NCBI GenBank assembly: GCA_029959085.1
Contig: JARWIR010000010.1
Coordinates: 7,895,001-7,959,000, forward strand
Length of the DNA stretch: 64,000 bases
DNA from: Nemophila menziesii
Taxonomy: Eukaryota > Streptophyta > Magnoliopsida > Boraginales > Hydrophyllaceae
Direction of reading: 5' to 3'
The position numbers and the translations under genes were made by a program. Positions 10,969 to 21,846 of the stretch are shown one piece after another; the first letter of the stretch is position 1; each line of letters opens with the position of its first letter. The notes under the pieces are model-generated. The model worked only from the letters and a program-made list of their open reading frames with translations. It ran no database searches and was not told the origin of the DNA.

Positions 10969-11282
10969 ATATTGGAATCTGTTATTAAGGTTATGGAGAT
11001 GTATTCTAGTGATGTGAATGTTCTTGAAGTTGAGTATTTTGGTGAAGTTGTGAATTGATTGGGACCCACTCTTGAATTTTATACACTTTTGAGTAATGAG
11101 TTACAGAGAAATGGATTAGGAATACGGAGATCAGATGTTGAAACGAAAAATGGTGAATTTATTCAAGCATCTCATGGATTGTTACCTTGTCCATAGGATT
11201 TAACTGCTGATACATATGAAGGAAGAAAATTTAATAAACGATTGAGTATTTTAAACTATTGGGTCGTGTTATGGCTAAAGCT
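10969..11282 (+). pseudogene. UPL3/UPL4-like HECT E3 ubiquitin ligase fragment
   Basis: In one frame the sequence encodes ILESVIKVMEMYSS, then VLEVEYFGEV, then LGPTLEFYTLLSNELQ. This is the highly conserved entry to the HECT domain of plant UPL3 (KAKTUS)/UPL4. Two in-frame stops (TGA at about 11054, TAG at about 11194) interrupt it. A one-base loss near 11238 shifts the frame, after which IEYFKLLGRVMAKA continues the same family. The catalytic Cys region is absent and sequence after 11282 is unrelated. No introns are seen in the fragment. It is a dead partial copy. Confidence 0.8.
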
Positions 11283-11320
11283 CACAGATGAGGGCGTTGT
11301 GCTCCAAAAAGCTCAATACT

Positions 11321-11553
11321 CCGGACTCCTGCAACGTACCTCCAATGCCGATATCGTTTCTGTCTTGCTCCTCTCTTTTTCGGTGTGTCGTGCTCCATGC
11401 TCAACCTCGGATCTCGGTCTGGACCAGACTTGAAAAAGCATAATCACATCAGAGGTCTCTTTGTCTTACCTCCGGTGACTCCTGCAACGTGCCTCAAATA
11501 CCGAAGTGTTCTCCCCCGCCTTGCTCCTCTTCTTCTCTGGCGACTCGTGCTCC
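11321..11553 (+). repeat. Imperfect direct repeat, period about 150 bp
   Basis: CTCCTGCAACGTACCTC followed by a GTCTTGCTCCTC-type tract and CGTGCTCC occurs near 11325-11400 and again, diverged, near 11475-11553. The sequence is GC-richer than its neighbours. No gene is recognised. Confidence 0.5.
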
Positions 11554-11559
11554 ATTTTA

Positions 11560-12139
11560 GGTTGATCATGACATGAACACACCATTCTCCATAGCTCTAA
11601 AGGCTGCAATCGATAAAATATCTCATGAGAAGTGATGTAGAGCCTCATTTCATGTAATGGAAGAGAGAAAGGATCAAGATCTGAAAATGTAATGGAGGAG
11701 AGGGAATTTAGGTGAGTGCGAAGAGAGAGAAATGTGTTACGGGAAGTGTAAGGAGAGGAGAGAGAGTAGGGTTTTTAGGTTTTAAAAAATAAGATAAATA
11801 GTATATATAGGAATAAAAATACAAAAGGGGGTAAAAATGTAATTAGGTTTTTTAATTTTAGTGTAAGATCTAATTTGAGGTCTTTGGTAAGAAGCGAAGG
11901 AAAGTGGGGTTGGGAATGGAAATAGGGGGTGTCTTCAAGACTCAGTAGGTAATAATCTCTTTGAAAAATTAGGATAATGCGTCGGGTGGGGATTTGGTAG
12001 ATTCTGTAGATATGGTAGTAGATATTGACAACTCGTGTATGGGGAACGGATAATAGTTTCACCAAGATTTCCCAATCCTACAATTTCAGTTATTCTAAAA
12101 CTATCACCAAAGACATCATACATGACGTGGATAAAGTCA
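11560..12139. other. Unassigned AT-rich stretch
   Basis: Purine-rich (GAGAGA) and AT-rich DNA. Nothing recognisable is coded. From about 12055 the sequence becomes collinear with 35525 onward in copy 2. Confidence 0.4.
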
Positions 12140-12388
12140 TTACTCAATAGAGATATAAGCTAGTTGTCTATACAAGTCATGTGAACATGCTTTATAACTT
12201 CCAAATAGTATTCTAGCATCCAAGATTAATTCGACAATTTTCAAACTATATATTGTCTTTCTAAAGCCGATTGAGGTAACTGGCACATACTTATCTTTTA
12301 TACTATGGTTAAATTTTACAAATACGTTATTTATTTTACTGAATTTCTTCAAGGTAAAAGGACAAACTTTATCCCGTGCCTCATTCAT
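12140..12388 (-). pseudogene. Unrecognised 82-codon reading frame shared with copy 2
   Basis: A minus-strand frame begins MNEARDKVCPF and contains YVPVTSIGFRKTIYSLKIVE. Copy 2 (about 35590-35838) keeps a similar peptide (YVPITSIVFRKTIFSLKIAE) although it has stops. Just downstream, in another frame, SFRITEIVGLGNLGETI is also partly shared. This suggests a former exon. I do not recognise the family and cannot assign a function. Confidence 0.3.
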
Positions 12389-13660
12389 GGGTTATACCTA
12401 TTATATACAAATAATGCATTTGTAAAATTTATTTAAAACTCGTGGTTCATGGTTGATGATTCAAATCACATATTCATGGTTCAAGTTATGAGGTTCATAT
12501 AATATAGTAAATTGTGATTATAATAAGAATGGTTTACTTTAAAAATTGAAATGTAATGATCATCGATCTTGGTCGTGATAAAACAATGATTTTGCCTTAC
12601 ACAAAAAAATATAATTAATTTTATACCACAAATTATATAAGTCAATTAAATACATATACAAAAACTATATTCAAACTCTTACAAGGAAGCGAATCTATTT
12701 TGATTATAGCTAAACAAATAAAAAGATTTATGGAATAATATCTTACCTGGAAGCACAATATACAATTTCTGAAGTATATATCTCCAAATTCTTTCTCAAA
12801 AATTATACAAATTTCAAAGAAATTACAATTTAATATTGGATCTTAATATATTGAATGGGGTAAGAGAAGATATTAAAATTGAAATATGATCTCTATGAAT
12901 ATTTTTATTCAGACGGAATTAGATTAAGATTTGCAACCTTTGCAAGAGATAAGAAGTTATGGAGGAAAAAGGATAGGGGCGGAAAGAAAAAACTGAAACG
13001 GTAGAATGATCTTTAGGGTTATGATAAAATGATTTTAGGTTAAATTTTTAAATTGGGCCACTTTCGATACTTGTTATATTAATATGGGTTGAATGCACAA
13101 CACGTACTCAATTGATTTCCAATGTTTCATATTTTTACTCAAATTGGGCCAAGATCATTTTTTTGATTAGTATTTGGATGAAAAAAATACATGTGAAGGG
13201 CACATATGGTATATATGAGAAGTTTTTATAACATTACAAAAACAATTATAATATATTTTTTATCTTTTACCCTCACACCTCCACACACTATGCCCTCCTC
13301 GTTTTCTTATTCATATCATCACCATTTTCATCATATCATCTTCATACTCATTTTTAAACCTTAATTTACTTGGAATGCACAAAATAAACACACTAAAATA
13401 CACACACTGTTGTACGTTTCATGATTACCTAAAATTGATAAAATTATATGTTTTTATACTAGAAAATGGTATGTTAGATTTTCTTGCTCCCTTGGATATT
13501 CTTTTTTAACAAGCCTTAAAATGGTAGAACATCTTATAAAGGTATTTAAACACTTAGCTATGCAAAAAAAGTCAACGAGATCCCTGAACTTATCCATCAA
13601 TAAAATTAAGAGTTGACCGTACCATATTATTCTAGTTGATATAGTGTGAAAGGTTTGGCC

Positions 13661-13665
13661 AATAC
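13661..13665. repeat. Left target-site duplication of element A (AATAC)
   Basis: AATAC immediately precedes the left LTR. The identical AATAC at 26378-26382 follows the right LTR. A 5-bp duplication is standard for Ty3/gypsy integration. Confidence 0.93.
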
Positions 13666-15209
13666 TGGTGGTCCTTTGTGTGTTCTAAAATAAATGCAAT
13701 AAATAATCGAACCACAACCGCAAGTGTACGGTTGTCCCAAGTAATATAGTTGATAAAACAGATTCGTTCCAAGGACGGGATGGTTGATCACAATGTTTGA
13801 CAAGTAGTGAATTGTTGCACTTATAGAAACAAGTAAAGAAATAAAGATTGTTTTGTTTTTTGTATTAATTCTATTGAATGAAAGACTAATGATAAAACGC
13901 AAGTAAAATGATGAAAACGCAGTATGAGAAGTAGCACTTGAGAACGCAAGGGATCTTCCTAATCCTATTTCATAACCTATGCTGTTTAAGGGTAAATTGG
14001 TTAATTACAATGGTCGGGATTCTAAATTCCTTATACCAACGTCAGAGTGGACTATAAGGCGATCCTAGAGTGTCACTAGTCCCGTCAGGGTAAATATGAT
14101 CCACTTTTGGATGTTTAAGTTTTATTACCTCATTGGCCCTAGAATTAGCTAAGTTTGTCAGAATCAATAGCTTCTATCCTAGATTGAATAAATGGTTTTG
14201 TATCTAAACCCTCCGTCAAGATGATCCAATTGCCACTAATTGGAATAGCCTAGATACTAATACCTGTTCCTAGTTCATGACGCTAAAAACAGTAAACATT
14301 CACAATTTATCGAAAAGGGTAAAAGACACAATCTAATTTAATTTAACAGAAACCCAAATTCAACATACGAAATTCAATAAGATTTGGGAATTACCCATAT
14401 AGCATTCTCAAGCGCTAAAATGAAATTAGCTCATACTAATTAAAAGAAAAACTAAATTAATTGAAATGAAATTCATATTTGATTACAAAATTAAAATTGA
14501 AAGAAACCTAATTTCCGGAGTTGGAATGACTGAGAACGGAGATATAGATCCTCTCCAGTTCTTGAAGCTTCTTCTTTCTTCCTTCTTTTGGTTCTCTCTG
14601 ATGTTTAATCTTGTGGAATGTGAATTGTGTGAAAAATAGAAGTCAAAGGCTCCTTTTATAAGTGTAAAACGGATTAGGGCTTGGACCTAGTAATAAAACA
14701 CTAATTAAATGTCCAAGCCCAAATTCTAAGCCCAAAATCCCGTAACTGCTGATACACCCTCACTAAAACGGTTTTCCCGCTTCGTTATGACTCCGATTGA
14801 CCTCATTCCAGTTGCTAAAGTTCCGTAACTCGATAAGGAATGTTTTCTCTTCAAAGGTCACGGCTGAATCAGTTCTTAAGCACCTCGAAATCAGAACTCT
14901 ATGGCCTGGAAAACAGATATTCAGCTCTAAAAATAATATCTTCGGGATTTATCTTCAAGTCTTGACTCCATATCACGATCTTTGACTCTCTTCTCGAATT
15001 CCATTCCTAGCTAATAATCAAAACCTACAAACTTTCCACTAAAATATACAAGATTACGCGCAAAAGTTTAATAAATCAAAATTACTAGAAATAAAATGGA
15101 AATTCCGAATTATTGTATTTTTAACTCAAAAGTCTATCAAAATATGCAAATAAACATAAAAAATGATGTCTCCCAAGGGTCGAAAATAAGAACAATTAGG
15201 GAGACATCA
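13666..15209 (-). repeat. 3' LTR of element A
   Basis: The LTR is 1544 bp. Read on the minus strand it starts TGATGTCTCC and ends GGACCACCA. The 5'-end inverted repeat occupies 15164-15209 (arms 15164-15173 and 15200-15209, 26 bases between). A TATAAAAG on the minus strand is at 14653-14660. Motifs related to CCCTGACGGG appear several times between 14030 and 14215. Confidence 0.95.
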
Positions 15210-15222
15210 AGACCCCCAACTC
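15210..15222 (-). other. Polypurine tract of element A
   Basis: On the minus strand, GAGTTGGGGGTCT directly precedes the 3' LTR. The identical 13 bases precede the shared LTR of elements B/C at 48202-48214. It is the likely plus-strand primer site for reverse transcription. Confidence 0.85.
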
Positions 15223-16642
15223 AAACCTTTGTCGTCCCGACAAAGTAAAACAAAACAAAGGGGTATAAGTAAGCGTATAAACAAATAGAAGCTAACAAAT
15301 AAACCCTAAAGCAATTCTTAAGATAAATCTCATATAGCAAACTCTAGAAACTAATATACACATACATCTAAAATGCAACATCAAACATAAATAATTTCAG
15401 TCATAAAACTAAAGTTGCAATGCTTGAAGGTTACACTTGTACTCATCTCTGTATGATGGCTATAGGGTGGTCATTAATCCTAAATCGCTTTGAACGCTCC
15501 ACCTAGTATATTCCCTATCAACAGAATCATAAATTCACTATGCACTTAGGAATCACGAGGTCTTTATGGTTATAATATTGGCTTAAGGACGGGTGTGGAT
15601 GTATATTTGGTAAATTTGAAGTGAGCTTTTGGCTCTCTCCTCACTTACCATCAACAATGTCCTCGAGCTTGAGTTAACGCTCAAAAGATGTTCTCACTCA
15701 CCCATACACGCAACAATTTAGCGCCCCATGTCTACCCACTATAAACGAGATGATTTTCAGAAAAATTCCACTTTGCCGGCTGTTTTATTCATTCATATTT
15801 TTTTCTTTTTCTTTTCTTTTTTTTTCATTTTTCTTTGTACAGACGCAAACCGGGTTCCCGGTTTCTACTGTATGATTTTTCGAAATTTTTCATTTTTTTC
15901 TTTCTTTTTAATTTTTTTTTCTTCATTCCCGGCAAAGGGTTACAAGTATATATCATCTGCAATTGTGCTACAATACAAAACACATCAATCCCAACCCATT
16001 TAATTCCCCATAAGTGGTCCCACCACACCAAACTCAAGCTCGAGACATGTCTCAGGATTGTGATTCAAGTGCGGGTCATATGGTAATGCATAATAATCTA
16101 AGGGATAATGGCTTATATCGTGGCTACAAAGAAAAGGCTTAAGGCTCAAAGTGGGCTAAGACGGATAATAATTAACATAAGGGATAGAAGGCTAAAAAGG
16201 CACAAATGGCTAACAAAGAACTGCCTCTATCATTTTCCTAAGTACATAGCTTGTCTTTAGTTCATATCTAGGTGGATTCTCTACTAATTAGGATTTCACG
16301 TTCTACACACCAAACATATTCCTTAAGTACAAGCTTACTTCATTTGCATTGTTCATTAATTTTTCCTATTAATTACCTATGTTTGCATGCAATTCTAGAT
16401 GTGTTTTATATCAATCCCTAAAGTCCACTATTTACTATCATTGATTCATCAAAAGTATGCTTAAAGGGATATTTAAAAATTTCTACAGTCAAACGCAACT
16501 CCGAAAATTCTTTTATTGAAAGCAAATAAAACAAATAACACATAAAAACTGGGATGAGGCAACGAACCCCACCCCAAACTCAAAAAGGAGCCGTGTCCCC
16601 ACGGCTAAAAAAGACTTAATAAAGCATATAAACTAATCTACA
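15223..16642 (-). other. 3' untranslated region of element A
   Basis: No ORF fits this stretch. It contains one isolated copy of the palindromic word ACCGGGTTCCCGGT (about 15849-15865), otherwise found in the repeat block at 18355-18800. That copy lies between pyrimidine-rich tracts, in a region flanked by TTTGCCGG and CCGGCAAA words (near 15773 and 15930). The rest is AT-rich and equivalent to 46727-48201 in element B. Confidence 0.7.
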
Positions 16643-17989
16643 CTACGAGGAAAGTTTAGAAAACGTATCTGAACCAGCGCGTGGCTGGTTACCGGTGTTG
16701 CGTTCTGGACCTTTATCTCGCGTAACAGCATCATAAATCGCGTTTTGAAGTGTATTTACGCCTAAGATCAAATTTCGAAGCAGGTCCAATTCTTTTGTAA
16801 CGTTACCCAAGGTAGCAATCATCTTCTCTTGATTTTCTTCCAACACTTGAATCTTCGATTCCAACTCAGGAACAGTCTTCGCTTTCTTTGATAGAGGGGT
16901 TCTAGGACTTTTGGTAGCTCGTGTTGCTTCCTCATGGATATTCTTCATCGTGCTCAAAGCTATACTCACACCAACTGAAACAACGTCAATATCTGCGTTC
17001 TTACGCGGAATCTTTGCGTCTAGACACAACTGAGTAATAGTGCAAGAGAACTTCAGATTTTGTTGTTTCATTGGGGATTTCGCGAACTCCATGATTGTAT
17101 CATAAATAATCTTAGCCACATCAAATGGTTTCTCCTCCAAAATACACTTAATAACAATTAAATGCTCTTTCTTCAACTCGGAAGTGTGTTTAATACCAAA
17201 GAAAGTGGGTATTATGAAACGAGACCAAACCTTCGCACGAGGTGTCAAACTACTGTTGTAAAACTGTACAGGATATCTTTCTCCTTCCGGAATTGGGCTA
17301 GCCCCATTAACAAGCACGGTCCCCCAAAGGGATACAAAATCAAAAGAAGGGTCATTAAGAGTTTCTTGGAAAGGGCTTGGTCCAGAAAAGTTGGGTAATT
17401 TCAAGGATTTTCGAATACGTTCAATAGAGAAAGGAACTACCTTTTTGCGAATATCAATTGCATCACGGGAGGTAGCTAGACCTTCATAAAATTCTCGCAC
17501 AAAAGTAGGAATAAACTCAAGCTTCCTTTCTTGCAACTCTTTCCAACCAAACTTAGCACATGTCACAACATATTCCTTGTGTTCACTACTCATAATACCC
17601 TTAGGAAAATTTGTCTCCTCACCAAACTTCAAAAATTCAATTCGTTCACGAACCTGAGTATTCCAGCAAGTATAAACCCTCTTAGGCTTGTGGGCCCACA
17701 TCTTCATACGCGGAGGTTTCTGTTGAACTGGCACTTCCGGAACCTCTTGTTCAGTTTCATTCTCAATGTTCTTCTCAATTTCCTCTTCTTGGTCCTCCGC
17801 ACTTTCAAGCTCATCAATTAATCTTCTCTTTTGTCCTGTGATTTCTATTCTCTTCAGATCAAGCTTAACCTCATCAATCTTACGTTTAGGACGCGAATCA
17901 GGAATCTCAATAGCTTGGTCTTGGGAACCACCAATGGTGGTTTTCCTTCTAGGAGCAGTTCTTCGGAAATCACCGGTTCTGTTAGTCAT
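16643..17989 (-). CDS. Intact 448-aa protein in the env position of element A
   Basis: An uninterrupted ORF follows pol. I place the start at the ATG of MTNRTGDF (17989), because the same ATGACTAACAG start opens the shorter ORFs in elements B and C. An upstream ATG at 18010 would add seven residues. The N-terminus is basic, with clusters RPKRK and GQKRR that could be nuclear signals. The centre (about residues 130-330, including VREFYEGL, FSIERIRKSL, WSRFIIPTFF) resembles the plant transposon protein domain found after pol in Athila elements. The C-terminus, from about residue 370, is predicted coiled coil (VPELESKIQVLEENQEKM). No signal peptide or membrane segment is visible, so calling it an envelope protein is not supported. 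It is open although gag-pol is broken. Confidence 0.75.
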   Translation of the reverse strand: MTNRTGDFRRTAPRRKTTIGGSQDQAIEIPDSRPKRKIDEVKLDLKRIEITGQKRRLIDELESAEDQEEEIEKNIENETEQEVPEVPVQQKPPRMKMWAHKPKRVYTCWNTQVRERIEFLKFGEETNFPKGIMSSEHKEYVVTCAKFGWKELQERKLEFIPTFVREFYEGLATSRDAIDIRKKVVPFSIERIRKSLKLPNFSGPSPFQETLNDPSFDFVSLWGTVLVNGASPIPEGERYPVQFYNSSLTPRAKVWSRFIIPTFFGIKHTSELKKEHLIVIKCILEEKPFDVAKIIYDTIMEFAKSPMKQQNLKFSCTITQLCLDAKIPRKNADIDVVSVGVSIALSTMKNIHEEATRATKSPRTPLSKKAKTVPELESKIQVLEENQEKMIATLGNVTKELDLLRNLILGVNTLQNAIYDAVTRDKGPERNTGNQPRAGSDTFSKLSS

Positions 17990-18354
17990 CTCTTTCCACC
18001 CCAAACTCAAAACTTCAAATAATGAAAAACTTAGAGAAAAAGTTTAGAACTTTGATGTTTGGAGGCTTAGGAAATTAAGAACAAGGTGGAATATGAGATG
18101 GGTTTTGTTTAATTTGGAAGGGAGAATAAAGAATTGGGTTTAATTTAAGGATTTGATGAAGAAGAATCTTTGGAAAAACTAAGGATTTGATGTTATTTTG
18201 GAGAGGAGGTGAGTTGATTTTATGTTTTTGTGGTGAAAGAGGGTAGGATTTGATGATATATAGTGTTTTTGTTGATGAATTTCGGAGGTGGGGAGGCTAT
18301 TGGAGCGTTTTAGGTAAAAACTTGCAGAAGAGGCTAAGATAACTAGGTTAAACA

Positions 18355-18800
18355 CCTAAAAACCGACATCACAGCTTCAAAACCGGGTTCCCGGTTTCGA
18401 AAATCCGGGTACCCGGTTCCGCGTCGCTGTGACGGCGCGGAAAAATTACTTAATTAAAATTTATTTTTCGAGACGCACCAAAACGCTGGACCCCAAGACG
18501 CCGGGTCAAAACTTTTACTCGTCGAAACCGGGTTCCCGGTTTTGTAGAATGCGGGTACCCGGATTTTTGTCGATGGCGCGAGTCAAAACGCAGCAAAACG
18601 CAAGCCACCAAGACGCTGGGTCAGAGATTTTCGAAAGTTACAGCACCAAAACCGGGTTCCTGGTTTTGAAAATCCGGGTACCCGGTTCCGACGTTGTGTC
18701 GTGAACCAAGACGCCAAGTGCTGCGTGTATGAGGTTGGTACCAGCTCCAAAACCGGGTTCCCGGTTTTTGCGAAACCGGGTACCCGATTTCTCCTGGACA
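18355..18800 (-). repeat. GC-rich palindromic repeat block of element A
   Basis: Four tandem, unequally spaced units begin near 18381, 18525, 18648 and 18751. Each has ACCGGGTTCCCGGT followed about 15 bases later by CCGGGTACCCGG (a perfect palindrome in several units) and an AAGACGCYGGGTC word. Spacing shrinks from 144 to 123 to 103 bases. The block lies between the pol stop and the MTNR ORF. The surrounding DNA is AT-rich. Confidence 0.85.
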
Positions 18801-19023
18801 TCCAACCTATTTTTCTCCTATTTTCTCCTTATCGACCCCAAACTCGTGACCTTTTTACCCCTGAAATCATCAAAAACAACTACCCTTTCTCATTTCTTAA
18901 TAATAAACACTAAAATTACGAAAATCAAACTATTCTAAATTGCGAAAATTTAAAGAATTAACTAATATACAAAGAATTGGCTTTTGTTTAACGTCGTTAA
19001 GCTCGACGGGTTACCTCACGCTC

Positions 19024-19359
19024 TTAAGGAGTTTCGAGGAGATACATGACCTCCCCGGGATGTGGATCTTCCAAGCGATTGGTATCTTCACCTCCATGGT
19101 ATATCTTCAATCTGTGACCGTTTACCATAAAGGTACGGTTCTCTAGCGGATGTTCTATTTCTATCGCCCCATGAGGTGTAACTTTGGTCACAATGTATGG
19201 ACCTGACCACTTAGATCTTAACTTACCCGGATAATTGTTGAACTTTGAGTTATACTTCAATACCCTTTGCCCCACTTCAAAGTTCTTTGTACGAATCTGA
19301 TTGTCATGCCATTTCTTCGTGTTTTCTTTGTAAAGTTTGGCATTTTCATAAGCATGCAA
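19024..19359 (-). pseudogene. Integrase C-terminal end of element A (fragment 4)
   Basis: 111 codons in frame with the upstream pol, separated from it by stops at 19429-19431 (TAG) and 19360-19362 (TAA). It encodes the tail after the catalytic core: AYENAKLYKENTKKWHD, a DNA-binding GPY/F-type segment ([19 protein letters not shown]) and FMVNGHRLKIYHGGED. The TAA at 19024-19026 matches the natural end of pol in elements B and C. No chromodomain follows. Confidence 0.85.
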
Positions 19360-19428
19360 TTAGAATTCGTCAAGTTCATTAAGCTTCATCATACGATTCT
19401 TTCCGGCTAAGATAGGATCTAAGTTCAA

Positions 19429-21834
19429 CTACGCAATCGCCCAATAGGCACCCATTTCAAGCTCTAAAGGTAAGTGACAAGCCTTACCATACATCATACG
19501 ATAGGGAGATGCTCCAACTGGAGTTTTGAATGCAGTACGATAGGCCCACAACGCATCATCTAACTTCATTGACCAATCTTTTCTTGTAGGACCAACGGTT
19601 TTCTCCAGAATTGACTTGACTTCACGATTCGAAACTTCAGCTTGACCATTGGATTGTGGATGATATGTAGTAGATACACGGTGTCTTACTCCATACTTAT
19701 CTAGAACAGTCTTCAGATATTTATCAACGAAATGAGATCCTCCATCGCTAATAATCACTCTAGGTGTGCCATGTCTAGTGAAAATATTTGATTTCAAGAA
19801 CTTAATCACCACTCGTGAATCATTGGTAGGTAACGCCACCGCTTCTACCCACTTAGACACATAATCAACCGCTAATAAGATGTAGAGGTTACCATTTGAA
19901 GGAACGAAAGGACCCATAAAGTCTATACCCCAAACATCGAATATTTCAACTTCTAGTACATTATTACGTGGCATCTCATCCCTCTTTGATATGTTTCCGG
20001 TGAACTGGCATCTCGTGCATTTCTTAACATATTCATGACAATCTTTAACAAGAGAAGGCCAGTAAAAACCTGATTGGAATACCTTCGCAGCAGTTCTATC
20101 TCCCTTGAAATGTCCTCCATATAGTGAATCATGGCATCCAGCTATAATGGCTTCAGTTTCCTCCCTTGATACACATCTTCGTATCATTTGGTCAGCACAA
20201 ACTTTGTATAGGAAAGGGTCCTCCCAGAAGAACTGTCTAACACGATGGGCTAACCTCTTTCTTTCTTGATAAGTAGAACCTTCAGGGAAAACACCACTCA
20301 CCACTAAATTCGCAATATCTGCATACCACGGAGCTTCATAATCTCGAACAACGAATAAACTCTCATCAGGAAACTCTTCTCTAACTGTTTCAGTACCACT
20401 ATTCATCTCTGAACCCTCTAAACGCGATAGATGATCTGCAACCTGATTCTCACAACCCTTTCTATCTTTGATCTCTAAATCGAACTCTTGAAGTAATAAC
20501 ACCCATCTGATTAACCTTGGTTTCACATCTTTCTTTTCCATAAGAAATCTGATCGCGGAATGATCTGTATAAACAATAACTTTCGCTCCAAGAAGATAAG
20601 TGCAGAATTTATCAAATGAATATACAACTACTAGCAACTCCTTTTCTGTAACCGTGTAATTAACCTGAGCACCACTAAAAGTTTTACTAGCATAGTAAAT
20701 CGAATGAAAAACCTTCTCTTTTCTTTGTCCCAATACAGCTCCCATACACAAATCACTCGCATCACACATAACCTCAAACGGTAAATTCCAATCTGGGGGT
20801 AACACTATGGGAGCAGAAATAAGCTTTTCCTTAATTGCTTGGAAGCCCGCTAAACAAGCTTCATCAAAAAGGAATTTGGAATCCTTTTCGAGTAAGTTGC
20901 ATAACGGTTTAGCAATCTTAGAAAAATCCTTAATAAAACGCCTATAAAAGCCAGCATGGCCAAGAAAACTCCTTACCCCTTTAACAGAAACAGGAGGGGG
21001 AAGAGTTTTAATTACCTCTATCTTTGCTCTATCAACCTCTAACCCAGCACTCGAAACTTTGTGACCCAGAACAATACCTTCACGAACCATGAAATGACAC
21101 TTCTCCCAGTTGAGCACCAAGTCCGTTTCCTTACATCTTACTAACACTTTCTCCAAGTTATCTAAACATTTATCAAAATCATCACCAAACACGGAGAAAT
21201 CGTCCATAAACACTTCAAGGAAATTATCGATCATATCCCAGAAGATGGCCATCATACACCTTTGAAAAGTAGCGGGAGCGTTACACAACCCAAATGGCAT
21301 TCTACGATATGCAAAAGTACCAAATGGGCATGTGAAGGTAGTCTTATGTTGATCTTCTGGAGCCACGTAAATCTGATTGTACCCGGAGTAGCCATCCAAG
21401 AAGCAATAGTACTCTCTTCCGGCTAATTTATCCAACATCTGATCAATGAAGGGCAAAGGGAAATGATCTTTTCTGGTGGCCTTGTTCAGCTTTCTGTAAT
21501 CCATGCAAACTCTCCATCCAACTACCGTTCTTGAAGGAATCGCTTCATTTTTATCATTAAGAACTGTTGTCATTCCTCCTTTCTTCGGTACACACTGGAC
21601 TGGGCTCACCCATTCACTACTCGAAATGGGGTAGATAATCCCCGCATCTAAAAGCTTGATCACCTCTTTCTTCACTACATACTTCATAACGGGCATTAAT
21701 CTTCTTTGACCTTCAACTGAGCGTGCGTTATAATCTTCAAGTATAATTTTGTGTTGACAATAGGATGGACTAATGCCTTTGATGTCAGCAATTGTCCAAC
21801 CTATTGCTTCTTTGTTGGCTCTCAGCACACTCAA
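19429..21834 (-). pseudogene. RT-RNase H-integrase of element A (fragment 3)
   Basis: 801 codons. RT comes first: [25 protein letters not shown]-like [10 protein letters not shown] and the catalytic FMDD at 21199-21210. RNase H follows with [14 protein letters not shown] and YTDHSAIR. Integrase follows with the HHCC finger (CHDSLYGGH, then [11 protein letters not shown]) and the D,D-35-E core ([23 protein letters not shown]). Catalytic residues look intact. The fragment is opened by a stop at 21847-21849 (CAA to TAA relative to B/C) and closed by a TAG at 19429. In the intact ancestor it would be released from a Gag-Pol polyprotein. Confidence 0.93.
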
Positions 21835-21846
21835 CAGTTTGTCTTC

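Larger units (their letters stand above)
6691..13665 (+). repeat. Local duplicated unit, copy 1 (left part)
   Basis: 6691-10290 is collinear with 58605-64000 (copy 3). 9960-10200 and 12055-13620 are collinear with 35170-37330 (copy 2). The unit continues after element A at 26383-27483, since 13560-13620 joined to 26395 onward reproduces 37290-37400. It holds an L1 LINE remnant, an RRM/ASI1-like exon set, a minisatellite, a UPL3-like pseudogene, and AT-rich stretches (8561-9061, 12390-13660) where I see nothing coding. 10210-12050 is absent from copy 2, either an insertion here or a deletion there. Confidence 0.75.

Noticed and set aside
15728..16086. Phe-rich ORFs around the pyrimidine tracts of element A
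   Set aside because: Poly-T derived and overlapping on both strands; untranslated region.
16643..17989. True envelope glycoprotein
   Set aside because: No signal peptide, transmembrane segment or cleavage-site pattern is visible; only the position after pol is env-like.
18379..18780. CRISPR-like array of palindromic repeats
   Set aside because: Repeats are imperfect, spacing shrinks from unit to unit, and the context is a plant retrotransposon.
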